Positions 1-7,106 of a DNA stretch of 9,807 bases are shown one piece after another. Position numbers and translations under genes: made by a program. Numbering within the stretch: position 1 is the stretch's first letter; each line of letters opens with the position of its first letter. Source of the stretch: Candidatus Limivicinus faecipullorum (GTDB taxonomy: Bacteria; Bacillota; Clostridia; Oscillospirales; Oscillospiraceae). Under the pieces are notes generated by a model. That model had not been told where the DNA came from. It did not search any database and saw nothing but the letters and a program-made list of their open reading frames with translations. Where the stretch lies: NCBI GenBank assembly GCA_018711755.1, contig DVHY01000147.1:1-9807 (forward strand), given 5' to 3'.

Positions 1-1
1 G

Positions 2-1237
2 ATCGCCCTCAGTTCTGCGGCCATATTCATAGTAATGGGCTATCTGGGGCTGTTCTCCATGGATGTCCTATCTGCTCTGTCGGCCGTTGATTACAATGTA
101 CTTATGATGATAGCTGCCACCATGGGTCTGGTGAGCCTGTTTATCGAGAGTAAAATGCCCGCCCGCCTGGCAGAGATTATGATGACAAAGACCCCCAACG
201 TCATGTGGGCGGTGACGGCTCTGGCGGTATTTGCCGGAGTGATAAGCGCCTTTGTGGATAATGTGGCTACGGTGCTGATGGTGGCCCCGGTGGGCGTTGC
301 CATATCCCGGAAGCTGAATATCTCCCCGGTACCGGTGCTCATTGCGATCGCCGTGTCCTCCAACCTTCAGGGGGCCGCCACCATGGTGGGTGACACCACC
401 AGCATGCTCCTGGGCGGTTTTGCCGGAATGAACTTTATGAACTTCTTCTGGATGCTGGGCAAGCCCGGCATATTCTGGGGAGTAGAGCTGGGAGCTCTGG
501 CCTCTGCCTTTGTGCTGATGTTCCTCTTCCGCCACGACAAGGCGCCTATCAGCGCCAAGGTGGAGACGGAGGTGAAGGACTTTTTCCCCAGCTATCTCAT
601 GATAGCCACGGTGCTGCTGCTGATAATCGTCTCCTTCCTCCCCGCCCCGGAGGACCCCTTCCTCCTGGCGGTGTACAATCTGCGCAGCGGCCTGAGCTGC
701 ATGCTGCTGTGCCTGGTGGGAGTGGTGAGAGCCTGCGTGAAGGCGAAAGGCGCCCTGCCCCTGAAGATGGTGCTCAGAGAGCTGGACAAGGAGACGCTGC
801 TGCTGCTCTTCGGCCTGTTCATGGTCATAGAGGGCATACGCTCCGCCGGCATTATCGACGCTGCGGCGGGCATCTTCTACGACCTGGCGGGAGACAGCCC
901 CTTCCTGCTCTATACCCTCATCGTGGCGGTGTCGGTGCTGCTCAGCGCGTTTATTGACAACATACCCTATGTGGCCACCATGCTGCCGGTGGTGCAGGGC
1001 ATAGCCGCCCTTATGGGGGCGGAGCCCTATGTGTTCTACTTCGGCCTGCTCACCGGTGCCACCCTGGGCGGGAACCTCACCCCAATAGGGGCCTCCGCAA
1101 ATATCACTGCCATCGGCATATTGCGGAAAAACGGGGAGACGGTCACCACCGGGGACTTCCTGCGTATAGGAGTGCCCTTCACCCTCTCGGCGGTGCTGGC
1201 GGGATATATATACATCTGGCTGGTGTGGGGCATGTGA
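2..1237 (+). CDS. ArsB/NhaD-type (SLC13-like) membrane transporter, 5'-truncated
   Basis: An integral membrane ion or anion transporter in the cytoplasmic membrane. The reading frame is open from base 2, and the residues before the first ATG (position 35) are a continuing hydrophobic helix, so the true start lies upstream, probably only a few tens of codons away. About 412 residues are visible, with roughly ten hydrophobic segments. Two inverted-repeat-like halves each carry the family's Asp-Asn helix motif: DNVATVLMVAPV (Asp codon at 257) and IDNIPYVATMLPV (Asp codon at 956). A re-entrant-loop-like segment, SNLQGAATMVGDTTSM, lies near 360-405, and GGNLTPIGASAN lies near 1070-1100. These match the ArsB/NhaD/P-protein branch of the ion transporter superfamily. 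The substrate cannot be read from the sequence; Na+/H+ antiport, oxyanion efflux and carboxylate transport are all possible. A terminator follows the stop codon, separating it from the next operon. Confidence 0.85.
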   Translation: MALSSAAIFIVMGYLGLFSMDVLSALSAVDYNVLMMIAATMGLVSLFIESKMPARLAEIMMTKTPNVMWAVTALAVFAGVISAFVDNVATVLMVAPVGVAISRKLNISPVPVLIAIAVSSNLQGAATMVGDTTSMLLGGFAGMNFMNFFWMLGKPGIFWGVELGALASAFVLMFLFRHDKAPISAKVETEVKDFFPSYLMIATVLLLIIVSFLPAPEDPFLLAVYNLRSGLSCMLLCLVGVVRACVKAKGALPLKMVLRELDKETLLLLFGLFMVIEGIRSAGIIDAAAGIFYDLAGDSPFLLYTLIVAVSVLLSAFIDNIPYVATMLPVVQGIAALMGAEPYVFYFGLLTGATLGGNLTPIGASANITAIGILRKNGETVTTGDFLRIGVPFTLSAVLAGYIYIWLVWGM

Positions 1238-1270
1238 GACGGCCATGAGCCAAAGCTGAAAAACTCCCGG

Positions 1271-1302
1271 TTCCGGGGCCGTGCTGCGGCCCCGGAATTT
1301 TT
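1271..1302 (+). terminator. Rho-independent terminator after the transporter gene
   Basis: TTCCGGGGCC (1271-1280) and GGCCCCGGAA (1288-1297) form a perfect 10-bp GC-rich stem. One further G-C pair can close a 5-nt loop. The stem is followed directly by TTTTT (1298-1302). It begins 33 nt after the transporter stop codon and ends transcription before the next gene. Confidence 0.92.
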
Positions 1303-1316
1303 GCGCCTATAACTCC

Positions 1317-1348
1317 TTGCCAATTTTGAAACGATGTATTATTATAAT
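1317..1348 (+). promoter_or_regulatory. Candidate promoter for the downstream operon
   Basis: The stretch of about 1310-1398 is the only clearly AT-rich intergenic DNA in the window. It contains a perfect TATAAT (1343-1348). The best upstream partner is TTGCCA (1317-1322), but the 20-nt spacing is longer than ideal. TTGAAA (1326-1331) is closer to the -35 consensus but only 11 nt from TATAAT; it would fit a weaker TAGCAT (1350-1355) at 18 nt. The exact elements are therefore uncertain. Position, composition and the preceding terminator support transcription of the seven-gene run starting here. Confidence 0.5.
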
Positions 1349-1381
1349 GTAGCATTATTAAAAAATTTAAATCATTGAAAC

Positions 1382-1389
1382 AGGACGAG
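1382..1389 (+). promoter_or_regulatory. Ribosome binding site choosing ATG 1399
   Basis: AGGACGAG lies 9 nt before ATG 1399. The alternative in-frame TTG at 1375 has only A/T-rich sequence upstream and no Shine-Dalgarno match, so the eight extra codons it would add are probably not translated. Confidence 0.6.
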
Positions 1390-1398
1390 AGCTTGAAT

Positions 1399-2154
1399 AT
1401 GAGTATAGAGGCCCTTACTTCCAGAAAAAATCAGTATATCCTCCGCCTCCGCCGCCTGGCGGGGGAGGCCGCTTTCCGCCGGGAAGAGGGGGAGTACGTG
1501 TGCGACGGGATGAAGCTGCTGGGAGAGGCGCTGGAAAAAGGCGCCGAGATACGCTCGGTGCTGTGGAAGGAGCGGGCCCAGGGGGTTGAGGGGCTGAACT
1601 GTCCCAGGCAGTACCTGGCCCCGGCGGAGCTCTTCGACTATGCTTCTCCTATGAAGAACAGCCCCGGCCCGGTGTTCACCGTGGCCATGGAGAGACGGCC
1701 CGATACTGAAAGACTGAAAAACGCCATAGTGCTGGAGACCGTTCAGGACCCGGGAAACATAGGCACCGTGCTGCGCACCGCAAAGGCCCTGGGCATAGAC
1801 GGGGTCATCCTCACCGGCAGCTGTGCGGATATATACAGCCCAAAGGCGGTGCGCTCCAGCATGGGGGCGATATTCCGCCAGCGGGTCATATATGCCCGGC
1901 TGGGACAGCTGCGGCAGCTGGCGGAGGGAAACGGCCTGAAGCTCTATGCCGCGGCCCTGTCGGACAGGGCGGAGGATATACGCCGCCTGGACTTAAAGGG
2001 GGCCATGGTCTGCGTGGGCAGCGAGGGACAGGGCCTGAGCCGGGAGCTGACGGAGCTTTGCGACGGGGAAGTGATAATCCCCATGGAGCCGGGCAGCGAG
2101 TCATTGAATGCCGCCGTGGCGGCGGCGATAATAATGTGGGAGATGGCAAGATAG
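1399..2154 (+). CDS. SpoU/TrmH-family RNA 2'-O-methyltransferase
   Basis: An S-adenosylmethionine-dependent methyltransferase of the SPOUT superfamily, which methylates a ribose 2'-OH in rRNA or tRNA in the cytoplasm. The 251-residue product begins with the short substrate-binding domain usual for this group (EALTSRKNQYILRLRRLA onward, about residues 4-95). The knotted catalytic domain follows with all three signature motifs. Motif 1 is DPGNIGTVLRTA, with Asn120 and the catalytic-type Arg126. Motif 2 is VGSEGQGLS (residues 206-214). Motif 3 is IPMEPGSESLNAAVAAA, with Ser235-Leu236-Asn237. Motif 3 contributes to the trefoil knot and cofactor pocket. The length fits bacterial TrmH-like enzymes with this N-terminal domain. 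Which nucleotide is modified cannot be told from sequence, so no gene symbol is given. It is the first gene after the candidate promoter, 38 nt before dprA. ATG 1399 is preferred to TTG 1375 on ribosome-binding-site grounds. Confidence 0.92.
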   Translation: MSIEALTSRKNQYILRLRRLAGEAAFRREEGEYVCDGMKLLGEALEKGAEIRSVLWKERAQGVEGLNCPRQYLAPAELFDYASPMKNSPGPVFTVAMERRPDTERLKNAIVLETVQDPGNIGTVLRTAKALGIDGVILTGSCADIYSPKAVRSSMGAIFRQRVIYARLGQLRQLAEGNGLKLYAAALSDRAEDIRRLDLKGAMVCVGSEGQGLSRELTELCDGEVIIPMEPGSESLNAAVAAAIIMWEMAR

Positions 2155-2181
2155 CGCAGACTCAGGAATAAAGATAAGGGC

Positions 2182-2187
2182 AGGTGG
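2182..2187 (+). promoter_or_regulatory. Ribosome binding site choosing ATG 2193
   Basis: AGGTGG sits 5 nt before ATG 2193. An in-frame GTG at 2184 lies inside this site and would add only three residues. The ATG start gives the family-like N-terminus MAAIKYWLWLSS. Confidence 0.6.
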
Positions 2188-2192
2188 GGAAA

Positions 2193-3404
2193 ATGGCGGC
2201 GATAAAATATTGGCTGTGGCTCTCCTCTCAGACCAGACTGAGCCCCAGGGCCAGAGCGGCTCTGGCGGCCCATTACGGAGGCGCGGAGGAGGCCTTCCAT
2301 GCGCCCGCCGGGGATTTCTGCCGGGTGCCGGGAGTGAATAGCCTGGAAGCCCAGCTGCTGGAGAAGCGGGACATGAGCCGGGTGGAGCCCATCCTGGCCG
2401 CCTGCCAGATGCAGAGGATAGATATCATCACCATGCAGGATGCGGACTATCCGGCCAGGCTCAAAAATATCTTTGCCCCGCCGGTGGTGCTGTATGTGAA
2501 GGGCAGCCTGAAGGGCCTGGACGAAGAGGCGGCGGTGGCCGTCATCGGCACCAGGAAGGCCACTCCCTACGGACTGAAAATGGGCGGGAACCTGGCCTGG
2601 GAGATAGCCAAGGCCGGAGGCGTCGTGGTCTCCCTTATGACCGAGGGCGTAGACCAGGCTGCCGCCAAAGGCGCATTGCTGGCGGGAGGCCGCTGCATAG
2701 CCGTGCTGGGCACCGCCCACAGAGAGCGGGAGAGCGCCCTGGAAAAGGACATCGCGCACTCCGGGGCCCTGGTGAGCGAATATGCTCCCGGCACCCCGGC
2801 GATGAAGAGCTTTTTCAGAGACCGCAACCGCATAGCCTCCGGCCTCTCAGTGGGCGTCGCCGTGGTGGAGGCCCCGGAGAACAGCGGAGCCCTGCTCTTT
2901 GCAGCCGAAGCCCTGGAGCAGGGGAGAGAGATATTCGCCGTGCCCGGCAACGCCGACGCTCCCAACAGCGCCGGGACCATCGGACTTATAAAGCAGGGGG
3001 CCAAGCCGGTCACCTGCGGCTGGGACGTCTTGGAAGAGTTTGCCCCGCTCTATCCTGAAAAACTGAAGGACAAAAGCCCGGAGAGAGCGCCGGACCGGCG
3101 TCCCACGGAGCCGGAGACAGCCCCTGAGACCGGGGACCAAATGCCTTCGGAGCGGAAAAAAGAGATTGACAAGGGAAAGGGCAAAGGATATATTGACTTG
3201 CGTGAACAGCTTGCGGGCCTGAGCGGAGAGCAGCTGGAGATAGTGAAAGCCATATCCGGCGGCAGCCGGCACATAGACGATATAATAGAGACCACCGGCT
3301 ATACCGCGGCCAAGGTGCTCTCCCAGCTGACCTTGCTGGAGATAAAGGGCTATGTACGGCGGGACGCCGGAAAACGGATAAGTTTGAATCTGATTAGAAA
3401 ATGA
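2193..3404 (+). CDS. dprA: DNA-processing protein DprA (DNA-protecting, RecA loader)
   Basis: DprA binds incoming single-stranded DNA in the cytoplasm during natural transformation, protects it and loads RecA. The 403-residue product has an N-terminal helical/HhH-like region (1-110), then a Rossmann-type DprA core (about 112-285). Core motifs include VAVIGTRKATPYG (Arg121), FFRDRNRI (207-214), VVEAPENSGALL, FAVPGNADAPNSAGT and GWDVLEEF. A charged, Pro/Glu/Lys-rich linker of about 50 residues follows. The C-terminal 60 residues are a winged-helix domain (LSGEQLEIVKAI through GYVRRDAGKRI). Two normally well-conserved core segments deviate. The expected S-G-L-A-R-G-I-D is SLMTEGVD at 147-154. 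The stretch after AVLG (170-173) lacks the usual C-G-x-D-x-x-Y-P and is about four residues shorter. It lies between the methyltransferase gene and topA, an order like the dprA-topA pair of many Firmicutes. No other competence gene is in the window, so competence itself is not shown. Confidence 0.95.
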   Translation: MAAIKYWLWLSSQTRLSPRARAALAAHYGGAEEAFHAPAGDFCRVPGVNSLEAQLLEKRDMSRVEPILAACQMQRIDIITMQDADYPARLKNIFAPPVVLYVKGSLKGLDEEAAVAVIGTRKATPYGLKMGGNLAWEIAKAGGVVVSLMTEGVDQAAAKGALLAGGRCIAVLGTAHRERESALEKDIAHSGALVSEYAPGTPAMKSFFRDRNRIASGLSVGVAVVEAPENSGALLFAAEALEQGREIFAVPGNADAPNSAGTIGLIKQGAKPVTCGWDVLEEFAPLYPEKLKDKSPERAPDRRPTEPETAPETGDQMPSERKKEIDKGKGKGYIDLREQLAGLSGEQLEIVKAISGGSRHIDDIIETTGYTAAKVLSQLTLLEIKGYVRRDAGKRISLNLIRK

Positions 3405-3433
3405 TACGCGGCCCCTGCCGGGCGGCGTGGAAT

Positions 3434-3438
3434 GGAGA
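3434..3438 (+). promoter_or_regulatory. Ribosome binding site choosing ATG 3444 for topA
   Basis: GGAGA is 5 nt before ATG 3444. An in-frame ATG at 3432 overlaps this site and has no good site of its own. Starting at 3444 gives MAKAKNLVIVESPAKAKT, the usual TopA N-terminus. Confidence 0.65.
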
Positions 3439-3443
3439 ACAGC

Positions 3444-5792
3444 ATGGCAAAAGCAAAAAACCTTGTAATAGTGGAGTCCCCGGCAAAGGCCAAGACCATT
3501 GAAAAATATCTTGGCAGCGATTATAAGGTGACTGCGTCCATGGGACATCTTAGGGATCTGCCCAAGAGCAAGATGGGCGTGGATATAGAAAACGGCTTTG
3601 AGCCCCAGTATATCCCGGTGCGGGACAAGAAGGAGCTGATAGCCGAACTGAAGAAGGAGTCCAAAGCGGCTGATACCGTGTATCTGGCCACCGACCCGGA
3701 CCGTGAGGGGGAGGCCATATCCTGGCACCTGAAGGAGCTTTTGGACCTGGACGACGAAAAGGCCAAGCGGGTCACCTTCAACGAGATAACCAAGAAGGTG
3801 GTCACCGAGAGCATAAAAAACCCCAGGAGCATAGACCAGGACCTGGTGAACGCCCAGCAGGCCCGGCGCATCCTGGACAGGATAGTGGGCTATGAGCTCT
3901 CCCCCTTCCTGTGGCGCAAGATAAAGACTGGCCTGTCCGCCGGACGGGTCCAGTCCGTGGCCACCCGCATGGTGGTGGACCGGGAAGAGGAGATAAGAAA
4001 TTTCCAGAGCCAGGAGTACTGGCTGCTGGACGCCTCCCTCAGCTGCGGAGAGGAGGGGGCCGGGTTTACCGCCCGCTTCTTCGGCAAGGGGGACAAGAAG
4101 CAGGAGCTCCACAGCCGCCAGGAGGTGGACGCCGTCATAGCCGAGACGGAGAAGTCCCCCTTCACCGTGAAGAACGTGAAACGGGGAGAAAAACAGAAAT
4201 CTCCGGCGCCCCCCTTCATAACCTCCACCTTGCAGCAGGAGGCTTCCCGCCGCCTGGGCATGACCCCCCGGCGCACCATGTCCATCGCCCAGCAGCTGTA
4301 TGAGGGCGTGGAGATAAGCGGCCAGGGCAGCGTGGGCCTTATAAGCTACATGCGTACCGACTCCCTGCGCCTGTCGGAGGAGGCTCTGGCGGCTGCGGGG
4401 ACATATATAGTGGAGCACTACGGGGCCGAATATTACCCCGGCAAGCCCAGGACCTTCAAGACCAAGTCCGGCGCTCAGGACGCCCATGAGGCCATACGCC
4501 CCACGGATGTGAACCTCAGCCCGGAGCTGGTGCGCAAGGACCTGACCCAGGAGCAGTACCGGCTGTACCGGCTCATCTGGGGCCGTTTTACCGCCTGTCA
4601 GATGTCCAATGCCGTATACGACAATGTGGCTGTGGACGTGGACAGCGCCGGCTATACCTTCAAGGCCAGCTACTCGGAGCTTAAATTCAAGGGCTATACC
4701 GCCGTGTATGAGGAAGCCAGGGACGAGGAGAGCAGTGAGATAGATAATCCCCTGCCCAGCCTCAGCCAGGGCCAGGAGCTGAAGCTCCAGAAGCTGCTGC
4801 CGGACCAGCAGTTCACCCAGCCCCCGGCGAGATTTACCGAGGCCACGCTCATAAGGGCCATGGAGGAAAAGGGCATAGGCCGTCCCTCCACCTACGCCCC
4901 CACCATATCCACCATCACCTCCCACGACTATGTGATAAAGGAGGGCAAATACCTGCGGCCCACTCCTCTGGGAGAAGTGGTCACCGGCCTTATGAAGGAA
5001 CGCTTTGCCGATATCGTGGACCTGAAGTTCACAAACCACATGGAGGAGGAGCTGGACGAGATAGAGAGCGGCAAGGCCCAGTGGCGCCAAGTGCTGGAGG
5101 ACTTTTACGGTGACTTCAGCAAGGAGCTGAAGGAGGCGGAGACCGCCATGGAGGGCGTGAAACTGAAAGTTCCCGACGTGCTCAGCGACGAATACTGCGA
5201 TGTATGCGGCAGGCAGATGGTGGTGAAAAAGGGCAAGTTCGGCTACTTTCTGGCCTGCCCCGGCTTCCCGGACTGCACCTTCACCAAACCCATAGTCATA
5301 GAGATGCCCGGCAAATGCCCCAAGTGCGGAGGCCGCATACTCAAGCGCAGCTCCAAGAAGGGCTATGTGTTCTACGCCTGCGAGCGGGGCACCGACTGCG
5401 GCTTCATAACCTGGGATGTGCCCACCAAGGACTTCTGCCCCGCCTGCGGCAAGACCCTGTTCAAGCGCAGCGGCAGAGGCCCCCTGAAATCCTTCTGCAT
5501 AAACGAGGACTGCGTCAACTTCGTGCCGGAGGATAAGCGGGTGTATAAAAAGAAAACGCCGGAGGAGAAGGCTGCCAAGGCCGCCCCGGAAGGCGGGGAG
5601 ACGGAGAAAAAGGCCGCAAAGAAGACCACGGCGGCAAAGAAGACTACGACAGCAAAGAAAACCACGGCGGCAAAGAAGACTACGACGGCAAAGAAGACCA
5701 CGACAGCAAAAAAGACCACGGCCGCCAAGAAGACCGCAGGTACAAAAAAGACCGCAGCGGCGAAAAAGACCGACGCCTCAGGGGAAGAATAA
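3444..5792 (+). CDS. topA: DNA topoisomerase I (type IA) with three zinc fingers and a lysine-rich tail
   Basis: TopA relaxes negative supercoils by cutting and rejoining one DNA strand through a 5'-phosphotyrosine intermediate, acting on the nucleoid behind RNA polymerase. The 782-residue product starts with a Toprim domain: VIVESPAKAKT (Glu11) and TDPDREGEA (Asp84, Asp86, Glu88, the Mg2+ site). The catalytic tyrosine is Tyr302 in GLISYMRTDS, with DAHEAIRPTD further on and EEKGIGRPSTYAPTI later in the gate domains. Three four-cysteine zinc ribbons follow: Cys585/588/605/611, Cys625/628/646/652 and Cys665/668/685/690. After about residue 700 the protein becomes a Lys/Ala/Thr-rich basic tail encoded by an 18-bp tandem repeat. 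At 782 residues it is longer than B. subtilis TopA (about 690), partly because of this tail. The stop codon abuts the trmFO start with no gap, and the end of topA supplies the trmFO ribosome binding site (AGGGGAAG, 5780-5787). Confidence 0.97.
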   Translation: MAKAKNLVIVESPAKAKTIEKYLGSDYKVTASMGHLRDLPKSKMGVDIENGFEPQYIPVRDKKELIAELKKESKAADTVYLATDPDREGEAISWHLKELLDLDDEKAKRVTFNEITKKVVTESIKNPRSIDQDLVNAQQARRILDRIVGYELSPFLWRKIKTGLSAGRVQSVATRMVVDREEEIRNFQSQEYWLLDASLSCGEEGAGFTARFFGKGDKKQELHSRQEVDAVIAETEKSPFTVKNVKRGEKQKSPAPPFITSTLQQEASRRLGMTPRRTMSIAQQLYEGVEISGQGSVGLISYMRTDSLRLSEEALAAAGTYIVEHYGAEYYPGKPRTFKTKSGAQDAHEAIRPTDVNLSPELVRKDLTQEQYRLYRLIWGRFTACQMSNAVYDNVAVDVDSAGYTFKASYSELKFKGYTAVYEEARDEESSEIDNPLPSLSQGQELKLQKLLPDQQFTQPPARFTEATLIRAMEEKGIGRPSTYAPTISTITSHDYVIKEGKYLRPTPLGEVVTGLMKERFADIVDLKFTNHMEEELDEIESGKAQWRQVLEDFYGDFSKELKEAETAMEGVKLKVPDVLSDEYCDVCGRQMVVKKGKFGYFLACPGFPDCTFTKPIVIEMPGKCPKCGGRILKRSSKKGYVFYACERGTDCGFITWDVPTKDFCPACGKTLFKRSGRGPLKSFCINEDCVNFVPEDKRVYKKKTPEEKAAKAAPEGGETEKKAAKKTTAAKKTTTAKKTTAAKKTTTAKKTTTAKKTTAAKKTAGTKKTAAAKKTDASGEE
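5616..5771 (+). repeat. 18-bp in-frame tandem repeat in the topA 3' end
   Basis: Eight full 18-bp units and a partial ninth (from 5760) encode the hexapeptide pattern A-K-K-T-T-A/T (residues 725-776 of TopA). Units 1-2 (5616-5651) and 3-4 (5652-5687) differ at only 2 of 36 positions, suggesting a recent 36-bp duplication. The last three units are more diverged: T-T becomes T-A, with a Gly in unit 7. Because the unit length is a multiple of three, copy-number change would keep the reading frame. Confidence 0.93.
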
Positions 5793-7106
5793 ATGAGAGA
5801 AGTCACAGTTTTGGGAGCGGGCCTTGCCGGCAGCGAGTGCGCCTGGCAGCTGGCCCGGCGGGGAATAAAGGTAAAGCTCTGGGAGATGAAGCCGGAGAAG
5901 ATGAGCCCGGCCCATACCTCCCCCTACTTCGGGGAGCTGGTGTGCTCCAACTCCCTGCGCAGCGATGAGCTGAGCAACGCCGTGGGATTGCTGAAAGCGG
6001 AGATGCGCTCCCTGGGCTCCCTTATCATGGACAGCGCCGACAAGCACCGAGTGGCCGCCGGGGGCGCCCTGGCGGTGGACCGGGAGGGCTTTGCCCGGTA
6101 TATCACCGAGCAGCTGGAGCAGCATGAGAACGTGGAGATAATCCGCCGGGAGGCGACGGATATCCCGGAGGGAGAAGTGGTCATAGCCACCGGCCCCCTC
6201 AGCAGCGACGCCATTGCGGAAAAGATAGCCGCCCTCTGCCCGGACAGCGACCTGCACTTTTACGACGCCGTGGCCCCCATAGTCACCCTGGAGAGCGTGG
6301 ATATGGACAGCGCCTTTTTCGCCTCCCGCTACGGTAAGGGCAGCGCGGATTATGTAAACTGCCCTATGGACAAGGAGGAGTACCTGGCCTTTGTAAAGGA
6401 GCTGGTGGGCGCCAAGGAGGCCCCGGTACACGGCTTTGACGATGCGGGGGTCTTTGAGGGCTGCATGCCCGTGGAGGTCATGGCCCGCCGGGGGGTGGAC
6501 ACCCTGCGCTACGGGCCCATGAAGCCGGTGGGCCTTGTGGACCCCCGCACCGGCAGGGAGAATTACGCCGTGGTGCAGCTGAGAAGAGACAATGCCGACG
6601 GCACCATATACAATATCGTGGGCTTCCAGACCCATCTCACCTGGGGTGAGCAGAAGCGGGTCTTCTCCATGATACCGGCCCTTAAGAATGCGGAGTTCGT
6701 CCGCTACGGGGTGATGCACAGGAACACATACCTGAACAGCCCCAGGCTCCTGGACAGATATTACCGGCTGAAGTCGGAGCCCAGGATCAGCTTTGCCGGG
6801 CAGATGACGGGGGTGGAGGGCTATGTGGAGTCCGCCGCTTCCGGCATGCTGGTGGGCATAGAGACCGCCGCCCGGGTGCTGGGCCTGGAGAGCGTGGACT
6901 TCCCCCAGGAGACGGCCATAGGTGCCCTGGGGCTCTACATTTCCGGGGGCAGCGTGGGAGATTTCCAGCCCATGAACATAAACTTCGGCATAATAAAGCC
7001 CCTGGAATACAGGGTGAAGGGCAAGCGCAACAAGAACGCGGAGATATCCAGGCGCTCACTGGAGATAATCGAGAAGCTGAAAGACAGAGAGGTTTTAAAG
7101 CTATGA
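5793..7106 (+). CDS. trmFO: Methylenetetrahydrofolate--tRNA-(uracil-5-)-methyltransferase TrmFO
   Basis: TrmFO makes 5-methyluridine at position 54 (the T-loop) of tRNA. It uses methylenetetrahydrofolate as carbon donor and FAD/NAD(P)H as reductant, in the cytoplasm. The 437-residue product is the usual length. It opens with a dinucleotide-binding motif (VLGAGLAGSECAWQLARRG), then the signature region WEMKPEKMSPAHTSPYFGEL and VCSNSLRSDEL containing Cys51. The second family cysteine is Cys224 in FEGCMPVEVMARRG; these correspond to the two functional cysteines known in Bacillus TrmFO. GFQTHLTWGEQKRVF, FAGQMTGVEGYVES and the C-terminal SGGSVGDFQPMNINFGI are also typical. The start ATG follows the topA stop codon directly. 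The stop TGA overlaps the plsX start as ATGA, so translation is probably coupled on both sides. The family is typical of Firmicutes and some other groups that lack the SAM-dependent TrmA for this site. Confidence 0.97.
   Translation: MREVTVLGAGLAGSECAWQLARRGIKVKLWEMKPEKMSPAHTSPYFGELVCSNSLRSDELSNAVGLLKAEMRSLGSLIMDSADKHRVAAGGALAVDREGFARYITEQLEQHENVEIIRREATDIPEGEVVIATGPLSSDAIAEKIAALCPDSDLHFYDAVAPIVTLESVDMDSAFFASRYGKGSADYVNCPMDKEEYLAFVKELVGAKEAPVHGFDDAGVFEGCMPVEVMARRGVDTLRYGPMKPVGLVDPRTGRENYAVVQLRRDNADGTIYNIVGFQTHLTWGEQKRVFSMIPALKNAEFVRYGVMHRNTYLNSPRLLDRYYRLKSEPRISFAGQMTGVEGYVESAASGMLVGIETAARVLGLESVDFPQETAIGALGLYISGGSVGDFQPMNINFGIIKPLEYRVKGKRNKNAEISRRSLEIIEKLKDREVLKL

Noticed and set aside
68..1246. 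A 392-codon minus-strand frame opposite the transporter gene
   Set aside because: The product is His/Gln/Gly-rich without domains, and the plus strand encodes clear membrane helices and family motifs.
1375..1398. TTG start for the methyltransferase gene
   Set aside because: It has no ribosome binding site, the added residues match nothing in the family, and ATG 1399 has a fair site 9 nt upstream.
3405..3443. Possible hairpin in the dprA-topA gap (GCCC and GGGC around a short loop)
   Set aside because: The stem is only about 4 bp and there is no T-tract, so it is not a credible terminator.
2847..5090. A 747-codon open frame on the minus strand across dprA and topA
   Set aside because: It is antisense to two well-supported genes and spans their junction. 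Its product is Leu/Gly/His/Val-rich with no recognisable domain, as expected for a GC-rich shadow frame.
5616..5771. Short direct repeats that could be taken for a CRISPR array
   Set aside because: The units are contiguous with no spacers, keep the reading frame and encode a Lys/Ala/Thr tail.
5372..5806. A minus-strand frame rich in Ala/Val/Phe that looks like repeated membrane helices
   Set aside because: It is the complement of the lysine-rich topA repeat (AAG/AAA read as CTT/TTT). The apparent hydrophobic helices are an artefact of that repeat.
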